From positions 64,973 to 109,665 of the forward strand of contig CAJINV010000026.1 of assembly GCA_905178155.1 (NCBI GenBank): a DNA stretch of 44,693 bases, given 5' to 3'. The stretch comes from Amoebophrya sp. A120 (Eukaryota; Sar; Dinophyceae; Syndiniales; Amoebophryaceae). The notes below the pieces were generated by a model, which was given only the letters and a program-made list of their open reading frames with translations, did not search any database and was not told the DNA's origin. The position numbers were made by a program, and so were the translations under genes. Positions 24,101 to 39,100 of this stretch are shown in pieces; position 1 is the stretch's first letter; each line of letters starts with the position of its first letter.

Positions 24101-27100
24101 ACTTCTTGACTATGGGTCGTTAAATAGCCTTAGCGGCGTAGTTTTTACTCAGGATACGTAATAGGGGTACTTTTGCAGCTTCTCCTTCTCCTTTTTCAGC
24201 GCGTCTTGGACGGACGTGCACAAATCGCGCAAGTAATTTTTTCTCCGCAGGTCTTTCCAGTTGGACAGTGGTAAAGACTCGACCGCATCTAATTTCCCCG
24301 GTTTGGTCCGCTCTGCACACATGTTCCCAACAATGGTGTTCAGCAGTCGCAAGGCCATAAAGGGGCTGATATCCCCACACTTCGGATAGGTCGCCGCGAC
24401 TCGCTTCACTTCCGCCGGGAGATTCTGCTCCGCGTTAATACTTCCAGCATTAGCATTTCCACCCGACGTCGTCACGCCCTTGCGGACAGCACTGCTGTGC
24501 GCGGTCGGCAGCTGCGCTTGCGTGCCCGTGGGGATACCGGCTTGCGTCGCGGAAGTGTGCAGCACGTTGGAGATCCCAACCACTTTTCGGCCAAGTTTGA
24601 TCAGGCTATCCAGTTGCCGGCGCATTTCATCGTTGTATTCCTTCCAAAACTCTTCGTCGGTCAGCACGCGCCCGAACTGCTTTGTATGAGAGTGCATAGC
24701 CCCCCCCTTTTTTTGCTTCGTTTGAAATGTATGTATCAGCAGCAACAGAAGCAATGCCAAATGTAGCTTCGGCATGACAACCTCAAACACAAATTGTAGT
24801 AATGATTCAGCGCGACGCCCCGAAACTTCTTATGTAAACAAGGCGTCAAGACAATGCGTGGATTCGCTGGTAATTCGCACAAAGAACAGATGTTCACGAG
24901 CAGGAAAAATTGTGCACTTTCATACTTCAGGTTGTCGTGTTTGTACATCGCGTCGTGCGCTTCCGCAATGTTCAGCAATTCCACCACAATCGTCGGGTAA
25001 TGCGGCTTATGCATTGCAAAATTATCGTCCTTAGTACAACTAGCATGAAAGCCGCTTGCACAAGAAGACATACAGTTTGTCATATGAAAGCCGCTTGCAC
25101 AAGAAGACATACAGTTTGTCATGCAGACTCAGGTATTAGCAACCAGATCTGTTATGCAAGTCCAGAATTTGTACATACACCTGCGTTATTTTTGCACTAG
25201 ATACGGCTTCAGCTTCTCGCTGGCGGTGGCCTGCACGAACACCACCCAGATCGTACTCAGTGCGTAGTACCCCTTCCACCGGTCCGTTAACTTCTGCAGG
25301 AACTCCAGAATTTTCGCCGTGTAGTTGTCTACTTTGGAGACTTGGAAAAAGCTCGCCACGGTGAGGAGCAGCTCGTGGTAGTTGATGGCCTGGCGGCTGC
25401 ACAGCGCATCTTGCATATGCAAGAAAAAAAACTGTGCAAGTGTAACTTTCTATAGAGGAATAGCATCACACGTCTGCTCTGCATGACACAGAAACTCTGT
25501 CATGCGTAGTTAGTACGTGAAAACACGTACGAAAAAAGCCTCTGATGCATGTGTCTAGCATGAGAGGTGATAAGTGTTTTACATGCGACTGCAACACAAA
25601 GTTGCACTTACACAGTTTTTTTCTTGGATATTGCACCGCGAACGTGTAGAGCATCTTGCTGTTTCGGTCGTCGGACTTTTGCAAGCTGGAACCGTTTTTC
25701 TCCGCCTTCGTCCGGTGGTAGACGAAGCTGCGCGGGATCGGTTTCTGAAACAGCGTCTCATACTCCAAAAACGACTCGTTGGTGGGGGACTGGATCAAGA
25801 TCGTTTCAAAAATGTCCAAAATGTACAGAAAGTTCTCCTCCAGGAGTTTCTGCAATGGAGCTATTCGGAGCGTCATGCTATTCGCGAACGCGTTCGCCTG
25901 CGGGTTGGAGGCTCCTGTGCCGTCTTGCTGCTGTTGTACCAGGGCAGTCGAAGCGATGGAATGCGTGTGGCTCTTTGACTTCCGATTAGTATCGGGGTCA
26001 AGAGGACCTCCTCCCACCCTCTGCTTCTTCAACATCACGGCCCCGAGCGCGCCGCCAAACGCATTCGATTTGTTCGGCCTTTTCAGGCTGCTTTTGCTGC
26101 CTGTAAATGTTCCGCGGGCGTTCAAAAGTATCCGGAGCAAAAACGTCCCCACCCCAGAGCGAGGATGGGGATCTCGCAACACAAGTCAAGAATTTTTGGG
26201 TGTCAAGCATGACAAGTTCGTCTCTGTATTGTAGTGCAGTTTAGCAAGTACAGCCGCAACGCAAAATCATCTACACATCCTGTTGACAGCATTACAAAGT
26301 CCGAAACACGACTGGACAGGCCTCTCATGGGGATGCGCATTACACATCTTCGCGTGACTGCAAATCTGCATGACAACTCTGCCGTGGGGACGTTTTTTCA
26401 TCTCAGCATAAAAAGTTCCTCTTCATCATCGTCCCCGGTGAGGTCGTATGGATTGCAAAGATGTCTGGGTCTGGAAGAATGCAACTTGTGATGCTACTTT
26501 TGGAATCCAACAAAATCTGTATTGCATGAGCAGCAAGAGGCGTCCAGTTTTTGCTCCGCGGAGAGGGGATTTCTCGTGCGGGATAGGCAGCAAGATGCCC
26601 GCAAAAAAATTGTGATGCTGGAGCATACATCACAGACATCACGGGTCATGCAAAACCTGCATGACAAACCTACCAATCTTCCAGACCCAGACATTTTTGC
26701 ATTCGATAGGTCGATGGGGCCGTCCTTGCCGGAATCTTCGTCGAGATTTTTCTTGGCCTATCGCAAGAAAAAATAATCCCCCCTCCCCATATTGACCAGT
26801 GACGTTTTCGAAAATTTGTGTAGCTGATTTGTGGCCACCAATCATCTCTGTGCTGCATGAAGGCAACTCCACAGGCTCCGGCGCATTCTACAGGCGGTCT
26901 GTCATGCTGTTGCTCCTACAGCGTAGACGTGTGTCATGCTAAGCGCCTAGACCAAAACCTGTCTACTCAGGCTTCATATGGGCCTGCAGTCCTCGCCAGC
27001 AAGACAAATCTGATTTGTGTACGCAAATACAGCATGAGAAACTTCGTTGTGATATGGGGAGGGGGGATTTTTCCTTTTGATATGGCCAACATCATGTTCT

Positions 27101-30100
27101 CCATAAGCTCCGCACACCGATTCAGATAAGGCACTGTATCCAACTGCAACTGTCTCTGCCGCCACAGCACCAAGCAGGCAACTTTCCCGGTGAACGCGGA
27201 CGTTAACTGCTCGTTGGTCACCGTGTTCTTCAAGATTTGCCTTTTCAAGTACTGAAACGCCGCAATCCGCTGTTTGTCGTTCGCACTGATAAGCTCGTAC
27301 AAAATGAAGGGTAAAAACAGCTCCAGTTCCGATAACGCCGTCTTCTCGGTGTTCAAGTGATCGAACTGGTTGATCGCCTGCTTCAAAAAGTCGTCGCTCG
27401 TCATCTTGTATGCATTGCAAAAGAAGTTGTATCTTACTTGTACTACTAATCGCAGGCATGCATTACAAATCTTCTTCTTCAGCTAAACCTGCAATACAAC
27501 AAATTCCATTTCTCATAATTCTGAGGAAATTTGTCATGCGATTTCGACTAATACACGCTACTTTATTTGCAATCCATATCTTCCCCTGCTCCGCTGGATT
27601 TCTCTCCGCGTTGGCCTGGGCGACGTTTTGGAGCAAGACGTTGCCCTGCTGCGCCAGCCCGTTTCCAGTGCTAGAGCTGTTGTTCGTAATGTCGAGCTAT
27701 CAAATGCAAAAATGTCTGGGTCTGGAAGATTTTATAGACTTGTCATGCGGGGTTTGCATGACCCATGATGTCTGTGATGCACGTCCTAGCATCAAAGGTT
27801 TTTTGAGGGATTGTTCTTGATGCCTATTCCGCATGACAAATGCCCTCTCCGCGTAGCAAAAATTAGAATCTATTTGCTGCTCATGCAACACAAATTTTTT
27901 AGACATCCAAATGCAGCATCACAAGTTGCATTCTTCCAGACCCAGACAACATTTTTGCATTTGATACGAACCCCCCAAGCGGGATTTCGACGGGCTCGCC
28001 CGATACTAATTGCTGCATCAGCTGCGTCGAAGAGCACGCGGCCGCCATGACTTGCTGCACGATGACAGACTGCTTCGCAACTTTCAGTTGCTCTTCGGTT
28101 GTTGTCGCAAGAAAAAAGTGTTTCATTGTTTTGCAAGTTTTGCATCACAGGTTTGTTCTACATGACAACGAAAATTTCCCAGGCAAGGCTGCTAAGGGAA
28201 TAGAACGCGGTTAAAAATATACTATCTGGCATGTGTAGCAAGACAAACCCTTCTGAGATACTGATACATTTTGTGCATTACAAGTTTACACCAATGAAAC
28301 AATTTTTTTCTGCGATAGTTGTCTCTCGATTTTTGATCTGCACTGGCAACAGCGTCGAGCCGGAGTCCATGATGTAATCGCTCGTGTTAAACAGCATGCA
28401 GGTAAGGCTGGACTGTTGGCTGTCGTATTCCTCGCCCCCGTTATCTGAGTTCTGGGAAGATAAAGTGCTATTCATCAGAGACGAATCTTGCTCGTTACTC
28501 ATCATCTGCAATTGTTGCATGCCTAGCAGCTGCTCCTTCATCTTCTTTTTCTTCTCGTTCGCATTCGTAATCGGCCCGTTCATTCCTATTTTCGTCTCGT
28601 TTTCCCCGAACGGAGCGTCGAGGAAGAGGCCCGCGCGGACCAGGTTCAAATCGTCCACCACGGACAAAAGTTCGGTCATGGATAAATTCATGCTCATGCA
28701 CAGCTTGCACAGCTGGTTCATCGCGTACACACCCGGTAAAATCGCGTCCCTCTCGTCGTTGCTCGTCTTCGTCCCGAAATCGGCGTTGCACAAATCGTGC
28801 TCCTCGTCTAAGTGGGTGAAAATGATTTCCAGGTACCGGCAGAGCGCCCGCTGGAGTAATCCGTCCCTCGGTGCGGAAATCGCCAAGGTTCGAAGCATAT
28901 GCATCGCAAAACTATCGCACTCGTACTAATCGCATTTATGCATTACAAATCTCTTTGTCAAGTGAAATCCGCATTACAAAACGCATTTCTAATGCTGAGG
29001 AAATTTGTCATGCGATTTTTACTAGTACGATATTTTCACTTTTGCAGTGCATAAAGTAGCTGCTTGGATAGATTCAACGTCCCGAAGAGGAATTCCATTT
29101 CTGTCAAGTACCGTCTAGAACTTTTGAGCTGGTTCGAGGAGTTATTCAGTGTGCCGAGTTGAAAGCTGTCCGTGTTCTGGAAGTCCGCGCTATCTTCCAG
29201 AACCGACATGAATATCAAAATGAAAAAAGACCCCACCCTATACTCGATAAGACAATTTGTGTTGCTGGATTTGTGTTGTACACAAATTTTGTATTGCAGC
29301 AAGAGCTGCTTGTTGGCATATTCTAAGCCCGTTCGGGTACTACGCATCCGGCTAGCAGCTGCGCATGAGAAACAGCTCTGACATAGGGGAAAACGCATGA
29401 CAGACTGGCTGCGCAATGTGTTACATGGGTGCCGTTTGCATTGTACGCAAGACAAAGCTGATTTGTGCTCACAAATCAGCATCACAAGTTTCCTCTTCGA
29501 TATGGGGAGGAAGGATTTTTCCTCACAATATTGAACACGTCGTTGTCAACATCGTCAACCTGGACCATGTATGGATTGCAAATATGTCTGGGTCTGGAAA
29601 CTTGTGATGCTGAGTGGTGAGTAGTGAATTCTCTGGAATGCACAGCCAAGCATGAGAAATATTTGCGCGGCTTAGTGTTGCGCTTTCCGCATGACAAACT
29701 GCGTTTTGCATGACAAGCAAAAGGGTGTCTTCTTGGACACGCATGACAGACTCCTCAGTCATTCCAAACAAACATGGCAAACCTTGCATCCTTCCAGACC
29801 CAGACATATTTGCAGTGCATACCATGGATTCCGTCACCACCGTATCCGGAATGAAGCAGTACCGGCTCGACTGCATATGGCCTGGTCAGCAGCGGAAACA
29901 ATCTCCACGAATTGGAAGTGTGCATGTTTGTTGTACGACTCTAGCCCGATGGTTCCTAACTAAGATGCCCAGCCTACATAAAAAATTCGCCACATCGTTC
30001 CGAACTCCGTTGTCGAGGTTCCGAGCTGACCCCTGGAGGTTCCGAACTGACCCCCAAAGGTTCCGAACTCGCGTCCGAAGCTTCCGAACTCAGGTCCGGA

Positions 30101-33100
30101 AATTCCGGAGGCGAGTTGAGTGGTTCCGAACTCCATTCCGATGGTTCCTAACTAAGATATCCAGCCTGCGAACAAAAATTCGGCACATGGTTCCGAACTC
30201 ACTTATCGAGGTTCCTAACTGGCCCAGGAAGGTTCCTAACTGACCCCCGCAGGTTCCTAACTGGCCGTCGAAGGTTCCAAACTCGCGTTCGCGGGTTCGG
30301 ACTTCGCTGTTTGGAGTTGGGGTTTGGGTTTCGTATAGCTTACCATGGTAATAAACTAAGTTTATTACCATGGTAAGCTATACGAAACCCAACAACCACT
30401 CTGGGTGTAGTTTAACTACACCCAGAGTGGTTGTGCCACACAGGAGCTGGACACATGATCCGCCTTTTGAAACACAAATTTTTCCGGTTCACATTGTTCC
30501 AGCTGGTGAGACCTCCATACTGCATGTAATAGCTGTCTTCGTCGGTGTTTACAAAAGAAATACGGTCTCCGTCGGTTTCGAAGCAAGAATTGGTGATCCA
30601 GCCATTGTCGATCGCGATGTAGTGCGCCTGTACTTGCGCCTGCTGCTTCGCGACAGCTTCCAAGTCTACTTGCGGTGGTTGTAGAGTGTGATCTGCCGGA
30701 ACAGCCGCAGCGCCCGACGCAGCAGCAGCTCCTTGTCCTTGAGGGGCGATCTTATTCCCCAGTCCATTCTTGTACACTTTCTTGTACGGTATTTTCACCG
30801 CGAACCTGCGGCAGTTTGGGCCGAACAAAGTGTCCTTGATGTTCGTGAAAATCCCGGACTGGTAGTAGCAGTGGCAGTCGTTCCAAACCGTGCAGTCACC
30901 GAGCAGTTCGAATCTGAGCAACTGCGTTTTCCGTTCCGTCTGCCTCGCTTGAAAATCCTCGGTGCCGGTCGATTGATAGAGAGTAAGGACCCAGGGGTCC
31001 TGTTCCTCGTCCGGCTCAAAATGTTGTGTGCTGTGCTTCATTTTGTTCTGGCCCCCGGGTAGAAGCAACTCCCCTGTAGGAGAGTCGTAGTCCGTATCAT
31101 TCGTACTTTCGGATCCTGGACTGTGGTACTCTCCTGCAGCTGTACCGCCTTCCGCCGCTTCGCTGCTTTTCCACAGCGCGTTTTTCCTCGCTTTTTGGAG
31201 AACGGAAAAATATGCGCTGCAAAAGTATCGTACTCGTCGTAATGGTAATCGTGCATGACAGGTTTATCTCTCTACGCAGCTTAACAGCATTACAAAATTC
31301 ATTTTTCGTGCTGACCAAATTTGTGCTGCGATTTCTACTAACTGGCGCGATGGCGATGCTCTTGCAATGCATAAAAAATCCTTCAACGCGATCTCCCTCT
31401 TCGGTAATGGGAGGGAGGATAAGCAGGCCAGGAACGTGTTGGACTCGAGCAGGCGGTAGAGGAGCTGCGGTTCTTTCGAAGCTACTTTCGAAAACAGCAA
31501 GCTTGAATTCGTCCCAACCTCCAGCTCGTCCTCCACAACCACCATCGACCGCAACCTCTTCACGCAGCTCCGGATCAGTTCGCTGTTCGCCGTGATTTTT
31601 CCACTCGTACTAGACACGCAGATCGTGACTAAAAATTGAATCGCGGAGTCTCGAAAGCTTCGCGCGGCTCTCGTCGCGGTCGCAGGTTTCACAAACTATC
31701 CTATTTGAAAACGTCCCCACCCCATTACTATCTATTATATTCATGCGAAAAAAGAGGTCTACAGAGGGTCGAAGGGAGGTGGCCGAGAGGTCAAAAAGAG
31801 GTCAAGAGAGGTCAAAAAGAGGTCGACAGAGGTGGAGAGGTGGCGCGGGAGGTCATTCGAGGGGGTGGCCGAGAGGTGGCGCGGGTATAGCCAGCCGAAC
31901 CGTTCACCCTAAAGCCGCGCCTATGGGGGACGGAGGTGGCCGAGAGGGTCCCGAGAGGGTGCGTGAGAGGGGAACAGAGGTGCCGAGAGGTTGCGCGAAT
32001 AAGGGCGAACCTCTCGCGCACCCTCTGGGCCACCTCTCGGCCACCTCTGCAGACCTCTAACGGCGAGTATAGCCGGACTATTAGCAACACCTCTCGGGAG
32101 AGGTCAAAAAGAGGGTCTGCGAGAGGGTCAAAAAAATCCGAATCCCCCCGGCACGCGGCCGATTTTGTTGGGGCTCTTTCATGACGCAGGCCCACACCCT
32201 TTCGCGCTCCCCTCTTTCGCCACCCTCTCGCGCATCCTCTCGCGCACCCTCTCGCGCCACCCTCTCGCGCACCCTCCCGCGCCCCAGTTCTGCTTCGGCA
32301 CCTACGTCGAGGCGGCTTCTCTTCGCCCCCGAGCTTCGCTGTAGCTGCCCCCTGCGCATAGCGCCTGAAGGCGCGGGAAGCGCGCAGGAGGCGGCGCGGG
32401 TTGACATGGCGCAAACCGGCGCCAGTACTTCCTTCGACCTGTCACCCTGTGCGCAAAGCCCTGGCGTTGCGGCCCGATCCGCAAATAGTCCTGCCCCGCC
32501 AAAACAGCCGCGCGCCCCGGCGTCAGCCGGGGCATGGCTGGTAGTTGTAATGCAAATCTGCACGCTGAAAATGTTACTCATGCGGAACCTCATGAGAAGC
32601 AGCTTCTAGTCGTGTTTTGCAATTTGTCATGCTCCAATCAGCATGGTATGCTAGGTCTGTGATGCAGCTGCTGGGCTAGCTCAAACAGCACTACACTACG
32701 AATCCAGATTTGTGATGCAAAACAGCCAAAACTTGTGGATTTGTCTAGCCGATTCCCCATCTTGACTATGGTGTGGGGACATTTTTACTCAGGATACAAA
32801 CGTGAACAGCTTCTGTTGCTGATCGAACAAATCGGTCAGCTGCTTCGCGCCGTTATTTTCACCAATGAAGTCTTCCTTCGCTTCGCGGATCGTCATAAGG
32901 AGTAGACCATTCACTTCCTCAAAGTGGCTGTATTACAGTGAAAAGTGCCCCCCATCCCCAAAGTGGCAAAAATTTGTGATGCGAAATTTCCAAATGAAAA
33001 CTTTTTGTCATGCATGAAAGGAATATGAATCTTTCTGATGCAGATTCTAGCGGTGTTTGTGTTTCGCGTCGCTTGCATGACAAGCACCGCTCTTATTGGG

Positions 33101-36100
33101 ATCTTTTGCAATGCAAATTTTTGCTATTCACGATCGGAAATCTGTGATGCTGATACGATGCAAGAGGGCGCATGTTTCATTTGGAAAGGTTTGCAATACA
33201 AATGCTTTCAAGTTTAGGGGTGGGGGCATTTTTCATTGTAATAGGCTGCAGAACTGCTTCAGTATCCTCGTGAACTCTTCTGTGTGCGTGGAAACTAGAT
33301 TATTCCTCGCGATAATACTCCCGGTCGTCGCTTTCTGGACTGTATGCTGCGCCGGGACGAAGGGAAATTCATTCGCCGGGACTTTCGTGAAAAGGCATTT
33401 CTGGTACTGGGTGAGGAGGCTTGACGCTGTTGCACTTGAGCTTGTCATGCCAGATTGCAAGCACGCCATGTTGCCTCCTGCACAGTCTATCCCTGGCTCC
33501 GTTTCTTCTTCCGGTTCTTGGAATTCCAAATCGTCGTCTGCTCCAGCAACGGTGTCAGCGACAAAGTCTTCCGCAAACCTATCTTCCACATATTCCAAGC
33601 AACTCCTTCGAATAGAATGCGACTTCGTGTGCTGGTGATGCTGTGCGAAGGCTTTACTAGCGGAGGCTCGCCCTGCTGGTGTGCTACCTTTCGCAGCTGT
33701 CGCGGCACAGTGCTTTCTGCTCCCACCAGCACTTCTGACGCTTGTCCACAGAGTCGGGAACGCGGGTAAGTTTTCCATGATATCTACCGCCCTCCCCGCG
33801 GTGCCGAATTTCAACAACCGAAGTTGGATTTGTTGCAAAACGGTGGAAAATTTTTCCAACAATTGTGTCCGGTTAAACACAAACCGGAAAATTCGGTACT
33901 GCTTCTTCAACTTTTCCTCGTCTTCTTCAAATACCTCGATCGCGGAATTGCCGTCCCGAAAGTGGTTCTTGATCAACCTCGTGATCTCCGAGAAAAGCAA
34001 GTCATCCGCCACAGAAATCTCGGTTTGCTTCAGAACTTTGTAATCCGCCAAGCCATCGTCGTCGTCGTCGGACGAGGCGGTGGAGTTTTTATGCGACTTG
34101 GACTTGCTGTCCTGCTTTTGCTCAACGACAGTTGCACCTTGATCGCCGACTTGGTTCTGGTTTTCTTTGCTGCTTTTCCGCGTTGTGGAGGCTCCTGCTC
34201 CTGCGGGCTGCTTCTTCTTGATGTTCATCGTCGTCCCTCCACTAGAAGTTGCGCCGGCGAGCAAAGGGAGCTGCTGGTGGAGTGCGCCGTCTGCTGCCAT
34301 CTCCACGTGGTCTTCGCTGTCTCCCCCAGCACCTGCGTCGTCGCCGAACCCTCGGTCGAAGTACTCTTCGTCTGAGTTGTAAAAGTCAGCCGCTCCGCAA
34401 CTTCTATCGTCAAAGATATCCTCTATCCCCAGCGTCAGGTCATCGGCCTTCAACTCTTTGTGATTTTCCAAGCAGGCGGAAACGCAGTCCCAACACGCGA
34501 TTACGATGTCCGCGACGAGAGGCTTTCCGGTGGCGTCTGCCTCGTTCAGAAACGGCTTCACCACTTCGATCTTCTGTTTTAAAGAAACTGCCGGGAGGAT
34601 GGCGAGCAATTGCAACAACTCGTGAAGCAACGTCGTGAAAACCGTTAGCTGCTTGTTCGCTATGGTCGCGTAATTATCAACTGCAAAAGTATCGTACTCG
34701 TATGAATGCAAGACAAATTCCCTCAGCATGAGAAATAAAACTTGTAATGCGGATTTACCTTGAGAAAAAGATTTGCGATGCATGATTGCAATTACTACGA
34801 GTACGATACTTCTGCACAGGATAGTAATGTTCGGCGTTTGAAGATGTTCTTGTCACTCCGGTTTGATGTTGTAGCTCCATCCCGTCTCTGTGCGCGGCAC
34901 TGATCATGGGCACGAGGAAGTTCAGCAGAAACCGGTGGAAGTATCCTGTGGAAAAGTATCGCACTCGTACTTCTAATCGCAGTCATGCAAGACAAGTTTC
35001 TTGCTCAAGCTAAATCAAAATCAGCATAAGAAATTCCATTTGTCATGCTGAGCGAATTTGTATTGCAATACTACGAGTACGATACTTTATTTGCAGTGCA
35101 TAGGATTTCAGTCGGGTCGATGTGAATGTAGTGCAACGGATGAAGCGACGCGGGCAGGGGATCTCCTGCTATCAAGTGTAAAAATGTCTGGGTCTGGAAG
35201 AGCACAACTTTGTCATGCACATTTTCCATGATCCGTGACGTCTGTGATGTATGCCATAGTATCACAGATTTCTTGAGCGCTTATCTATGCGCATCCAGCA
35301 TGACAAATGCCCTCTCCGCGTAGCCAAATTTGAATCCTCTTGCTGGTCATGCAATACAAGTTCGTTTTAGCATCCAAATGCAGCATCACAAGTTTGGCTC
35401 TTCCAGACCCAGACATTTTTACATTTGATACCTGCCATCGTCACACGGTCTTCGACGCTTTGATGATGTTCCCCAAATAAATACGCTCCGCTGCCGGCTG
35501 CAAAATCGTTCCCCCCTGTCCTTTATGCATTGCAAAAGTGGCGTACTAGTAGTAATGGCATGGCAAATTGCCTCAGCGTGGGATGGCAAATGGAATTTGT
35601 CATGCTATTTTACCTTGGGATGGAGATTTGTCATGCATGTTTGCAATTACTACGAGCACGATACTTTTGCACAGGATATCCTTATGAGTTGTAGAATTTT
35701 GCAGATGAAAAAGAAGCTCTCCTCCGTAACCTGCTCTGACACAACATCTCGCGCAAAACGTCGCTGCCCCTCACCTTCCTGGTCTTGAACAAATTCGCGC
35801 TCGGCCAGCTTGAACGTCGCAAAACAGGAACTCACCAGAATTTTCAGCTGCCGTTCCACGGAGCAGCGAAACATATCCACGATCGCATACGGGTCGTAGG
35901 GCTTCACAGGAGGGACAGGGAGTGCAACGCCTGGCCCCAGAAATAAATGCTGATCTACTTCGTTGTGCATGATGTTGATATCAACTGGAGCCCCGATTTT
36001 GATTTTGTTCGCGAACAAGTCCTCCACATAGCCGGTATTTGCATCTGCGCTGAAGAACTGCTCCAGCCTCCGCGGGTACGTGATCGCAATCCGCATGTCT

Positions 36101-39100
36101 TCCTCGAATGTTTCCCTTTCCACGCAAATTTTCTGCTTTTCGAACAGCTTGTAGCCCGCACTCGTTTTGTCGGGGAGTAAGTTCGTTCCGGGATTTGTCG
36201 AGAACTTTGCCTTTTCCCGCAACACTTTTTCAAAGTGCGACGCGAGAAAGGGGTCGAGCTTTTCTTCGTAGAAAGTCGCGAGGGAAGGGGTCGGGATCAA
36301 AAGTCTGCTATCAAATGTAAAAATGTCTGGGTCTGGAAGAGTGCTACACTTCTCATGCATATTTTGCATGACTCAGGATGTCTGTAATGCATGATCTAGC
36401 ATCACAAATTTTGTGACGGCTTCCTGATGCCTCTACCGCATGAGAAATGCCATTTCGCCGTGGCAAAAACTGGACCCCTTTTGCTGTCCATGCAATACAG
36501 ATTTTTGTATTATCCAAATGCAGCATCACAAGCTGCATTCTTCCAGACCCAGACATTTTTGCATTTGATATCTGCTCTCGCGGTCGAGGTGGAGCGAGCC
36601 ACTACCTGTTCCAAAGCGGCTCTGGTCGTAGTCGTGGTGATATGCATTGCAAAAATATCGTACTCGTATAAATGCATTACAAATTTCCCCAGCATGAGAA
36701 ATGAAATTTGTCATGCGGATTTACCGCAAGAAAAAAATTTGTAATGCATGACTGCGATTACTACGAGTACGATACTTTTGCACAGGATAGGTGATCGTGG
36801 TCGCCGATGTGATGTTGTCCGCCAGCAAGATGATGAACCCCACCTACAGTATCATTACACCCTCCGCAGAAAATCGAAAATGCCCTCGGCAGCAGCCGGT
36901 ACAGAAAGCGTACTAACGAGAGTGCGAAGAGACCGATGTGGCCTGGCCCGAGCAGCCGCGAGTCGAGGTTGAACTGTAGAGATTTGTCGAACATTCTCAG
37001 TTTCAATGCGTCATCTCGGCTTTTATCGGCGGAGGGAAGGATAGCAGCCAACCGGTTTTCCAAACCGTGAACAGTGTTTGATGCTTGCTCGTCCCCCGTC
37101 GCTTCTAGTACAGACGCAAAAATTTCTGCCTTGTCAGACCCCGGCTCCGGCTCCTTTTTTCCTAGATTTTCTGCCGCTAGTGCAATCAGCGTTTCTTCCA
37201 CAAGTGGCCGGATATTGGTGCAGGAGGAATTCCTGCTCCCGCGATTTTTAAACGCAGCTGTCGTCGTGCGACCTGGAGTCGACGTCCTTACTGCTGCGAC
37301 TTGCGCTTGCCCCATCACGTGGAAGTTATTTTGCAGGAGAATTTTCTGCTCCCTTCTCAGCAAAAATTCCCAGTATTCCAGCGCCGCAGCAGAGAGACCC
37401 TCGTCGCAGGACAAGCTCGCTTTTAGGAGGTTTGGTAGGTTTTTTGGCAATAGAAAGATCTTCGAGTTGATCATGTGCTGGTCATCTATATCGAGTTGTG
37501 TTGCGGTATTCATCGTCATCCCTTGGTGTTGAAAACCTTTCATCTCGCGGAGAAGGTTTGCGACGCCGGATAAAGACTTTTCAACCTGCTCGCCAACATC
37601 CCCACCTCCACCGGGAATCAGCTTGTAGAAAGACTTCAGTGCGTTTCTCGTTTCAATCTTCTCATCGTGGATAATATTTACATCGAGAAACGTTTTCCAA
37701 CAGATCTGCTGGGTCAGGGAAACAACTGCGAGCGCCTCCTTTTTCTTTTGAAAGGTAATCAGCTTGTGCTGCATGTTGTCGGTTGATGCAGCCGCGCCGC
37801 CAGGACGACGAGTCGTTGTTGTTCCGAGCGTTTGCCACAGCGACCCGTCACAGGCCGCGTACAACCCGTGCGAAGGCGTGGCGCAATTGGTCAGAAAATC
37901 GTCCAAGCTGTGGAGAATGGTGGATAAATTCAGCTTATCCCCAACGTGGATCCTTTTCTTCTTCACCTGAGCGAGTCTGTGGGTGATCAGCTTTTTCAGG
38001 ATCTTGAACAGGCTGAAAAGCTGGTGCTCGGGCGGCCGGGAGGCGGACAGGTGAGGACCACTGGACGTCAAGAGCTGGCTTGATGTTCTTGTTTCTCTGT
38101 CCACGCTAGACTTATCCTGGTCGTGCTGCCCAACGACCGCAGAAGTACTAGCAGGTCCTACGGAGTCACTAAAATCCAACATCTTGCAGCGCTGAATCTC
38201 CGCAATTTTGCACAGGTATCCCATCTGGTCGTTCAAGAATTCATCTAAAAACTCACTTTCAGAAAAACCGTTGTTCGCCCCGGTATTGTCTTTGTCGTCA
38301 GGGAAAACGAAGAAAACCGCGTTCACCGCGTGAAACAGCGCTTCAATCAGCGAGAATGTCATGCCTTCTGTCGCGGGACCTCTTGGGTAGAGGTGGAGCT
38401 TTTTAGTACCGCCAGCATCAAGAACTCCCGTAGTACCTCTGTGGAGGCATTTCCTGTGCTGCTTCTGCACCTTCTTCTTTTCCTTCCCGAAAAGAGCCAG
38501 AACGCAGTGCAATACTTCAAGCAAAATGTCCGTGGCTGAAGTTTTTCGCATCACCGATTTGTTCTTCTTGGCGTAGAGGTTCTCGTCGATTCGGATCAGT
38601 TCGGAGTTACTTTGAGCATTGGTGCCAGGCTTTCGAACCAAATCAGCAACCACTGCAGTGTTGGTCGAAGTGCCGGGGAAGAGACTCGCGGAGAAAGAAG
38701 AACTGGCCTGCTCGGATTTCTTGGTCTTCTCCCGATGAACTTGTTCCGCATTTGAAAAATCCAGACCAACGCGCTCGATCTGCAATTTTCCCCCAAACGG
38801 GAGTTTATCCGATTTGAATTCGCGGCAGATCATGGTGATTAGGTCGGAGATGCGGATCATGGCGTTTTCCAAATTCGTCTTGAAAAGCGAGATCTTCTGG
38901 TCGACTTTACCCTGCCCGCCCTGCCCCCCGCCCTTCCGGCTGGTCGGGAGGTTCGCGAAGAGGTGGGTGAAGCTGATGGCTTTGCCCAGGCCTCGTTTTT
39001 CCAGAAGCTCCTGCTGCTTCGCAGTATTGGATGCACTAGACGAATTGTTGCTGGACGCACTACTAGTACTCGCGATCAGGCTGTTGACGATAAACGGCTC

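Larger units (their letters stand above)
29871..30441 (-). other. conventional intron, about 570 bp (borders approximate)
   Basis: Stops in the downstream frame just upstream of SSRYCFIPD force an acceptor near 29871 (ATATGCAG). A GT near 30441 (GCTCCT/GTGTGG) fits the phase. It contains a GGTTCC-rich array and two perfect palindromes. Confidence 0.45.
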
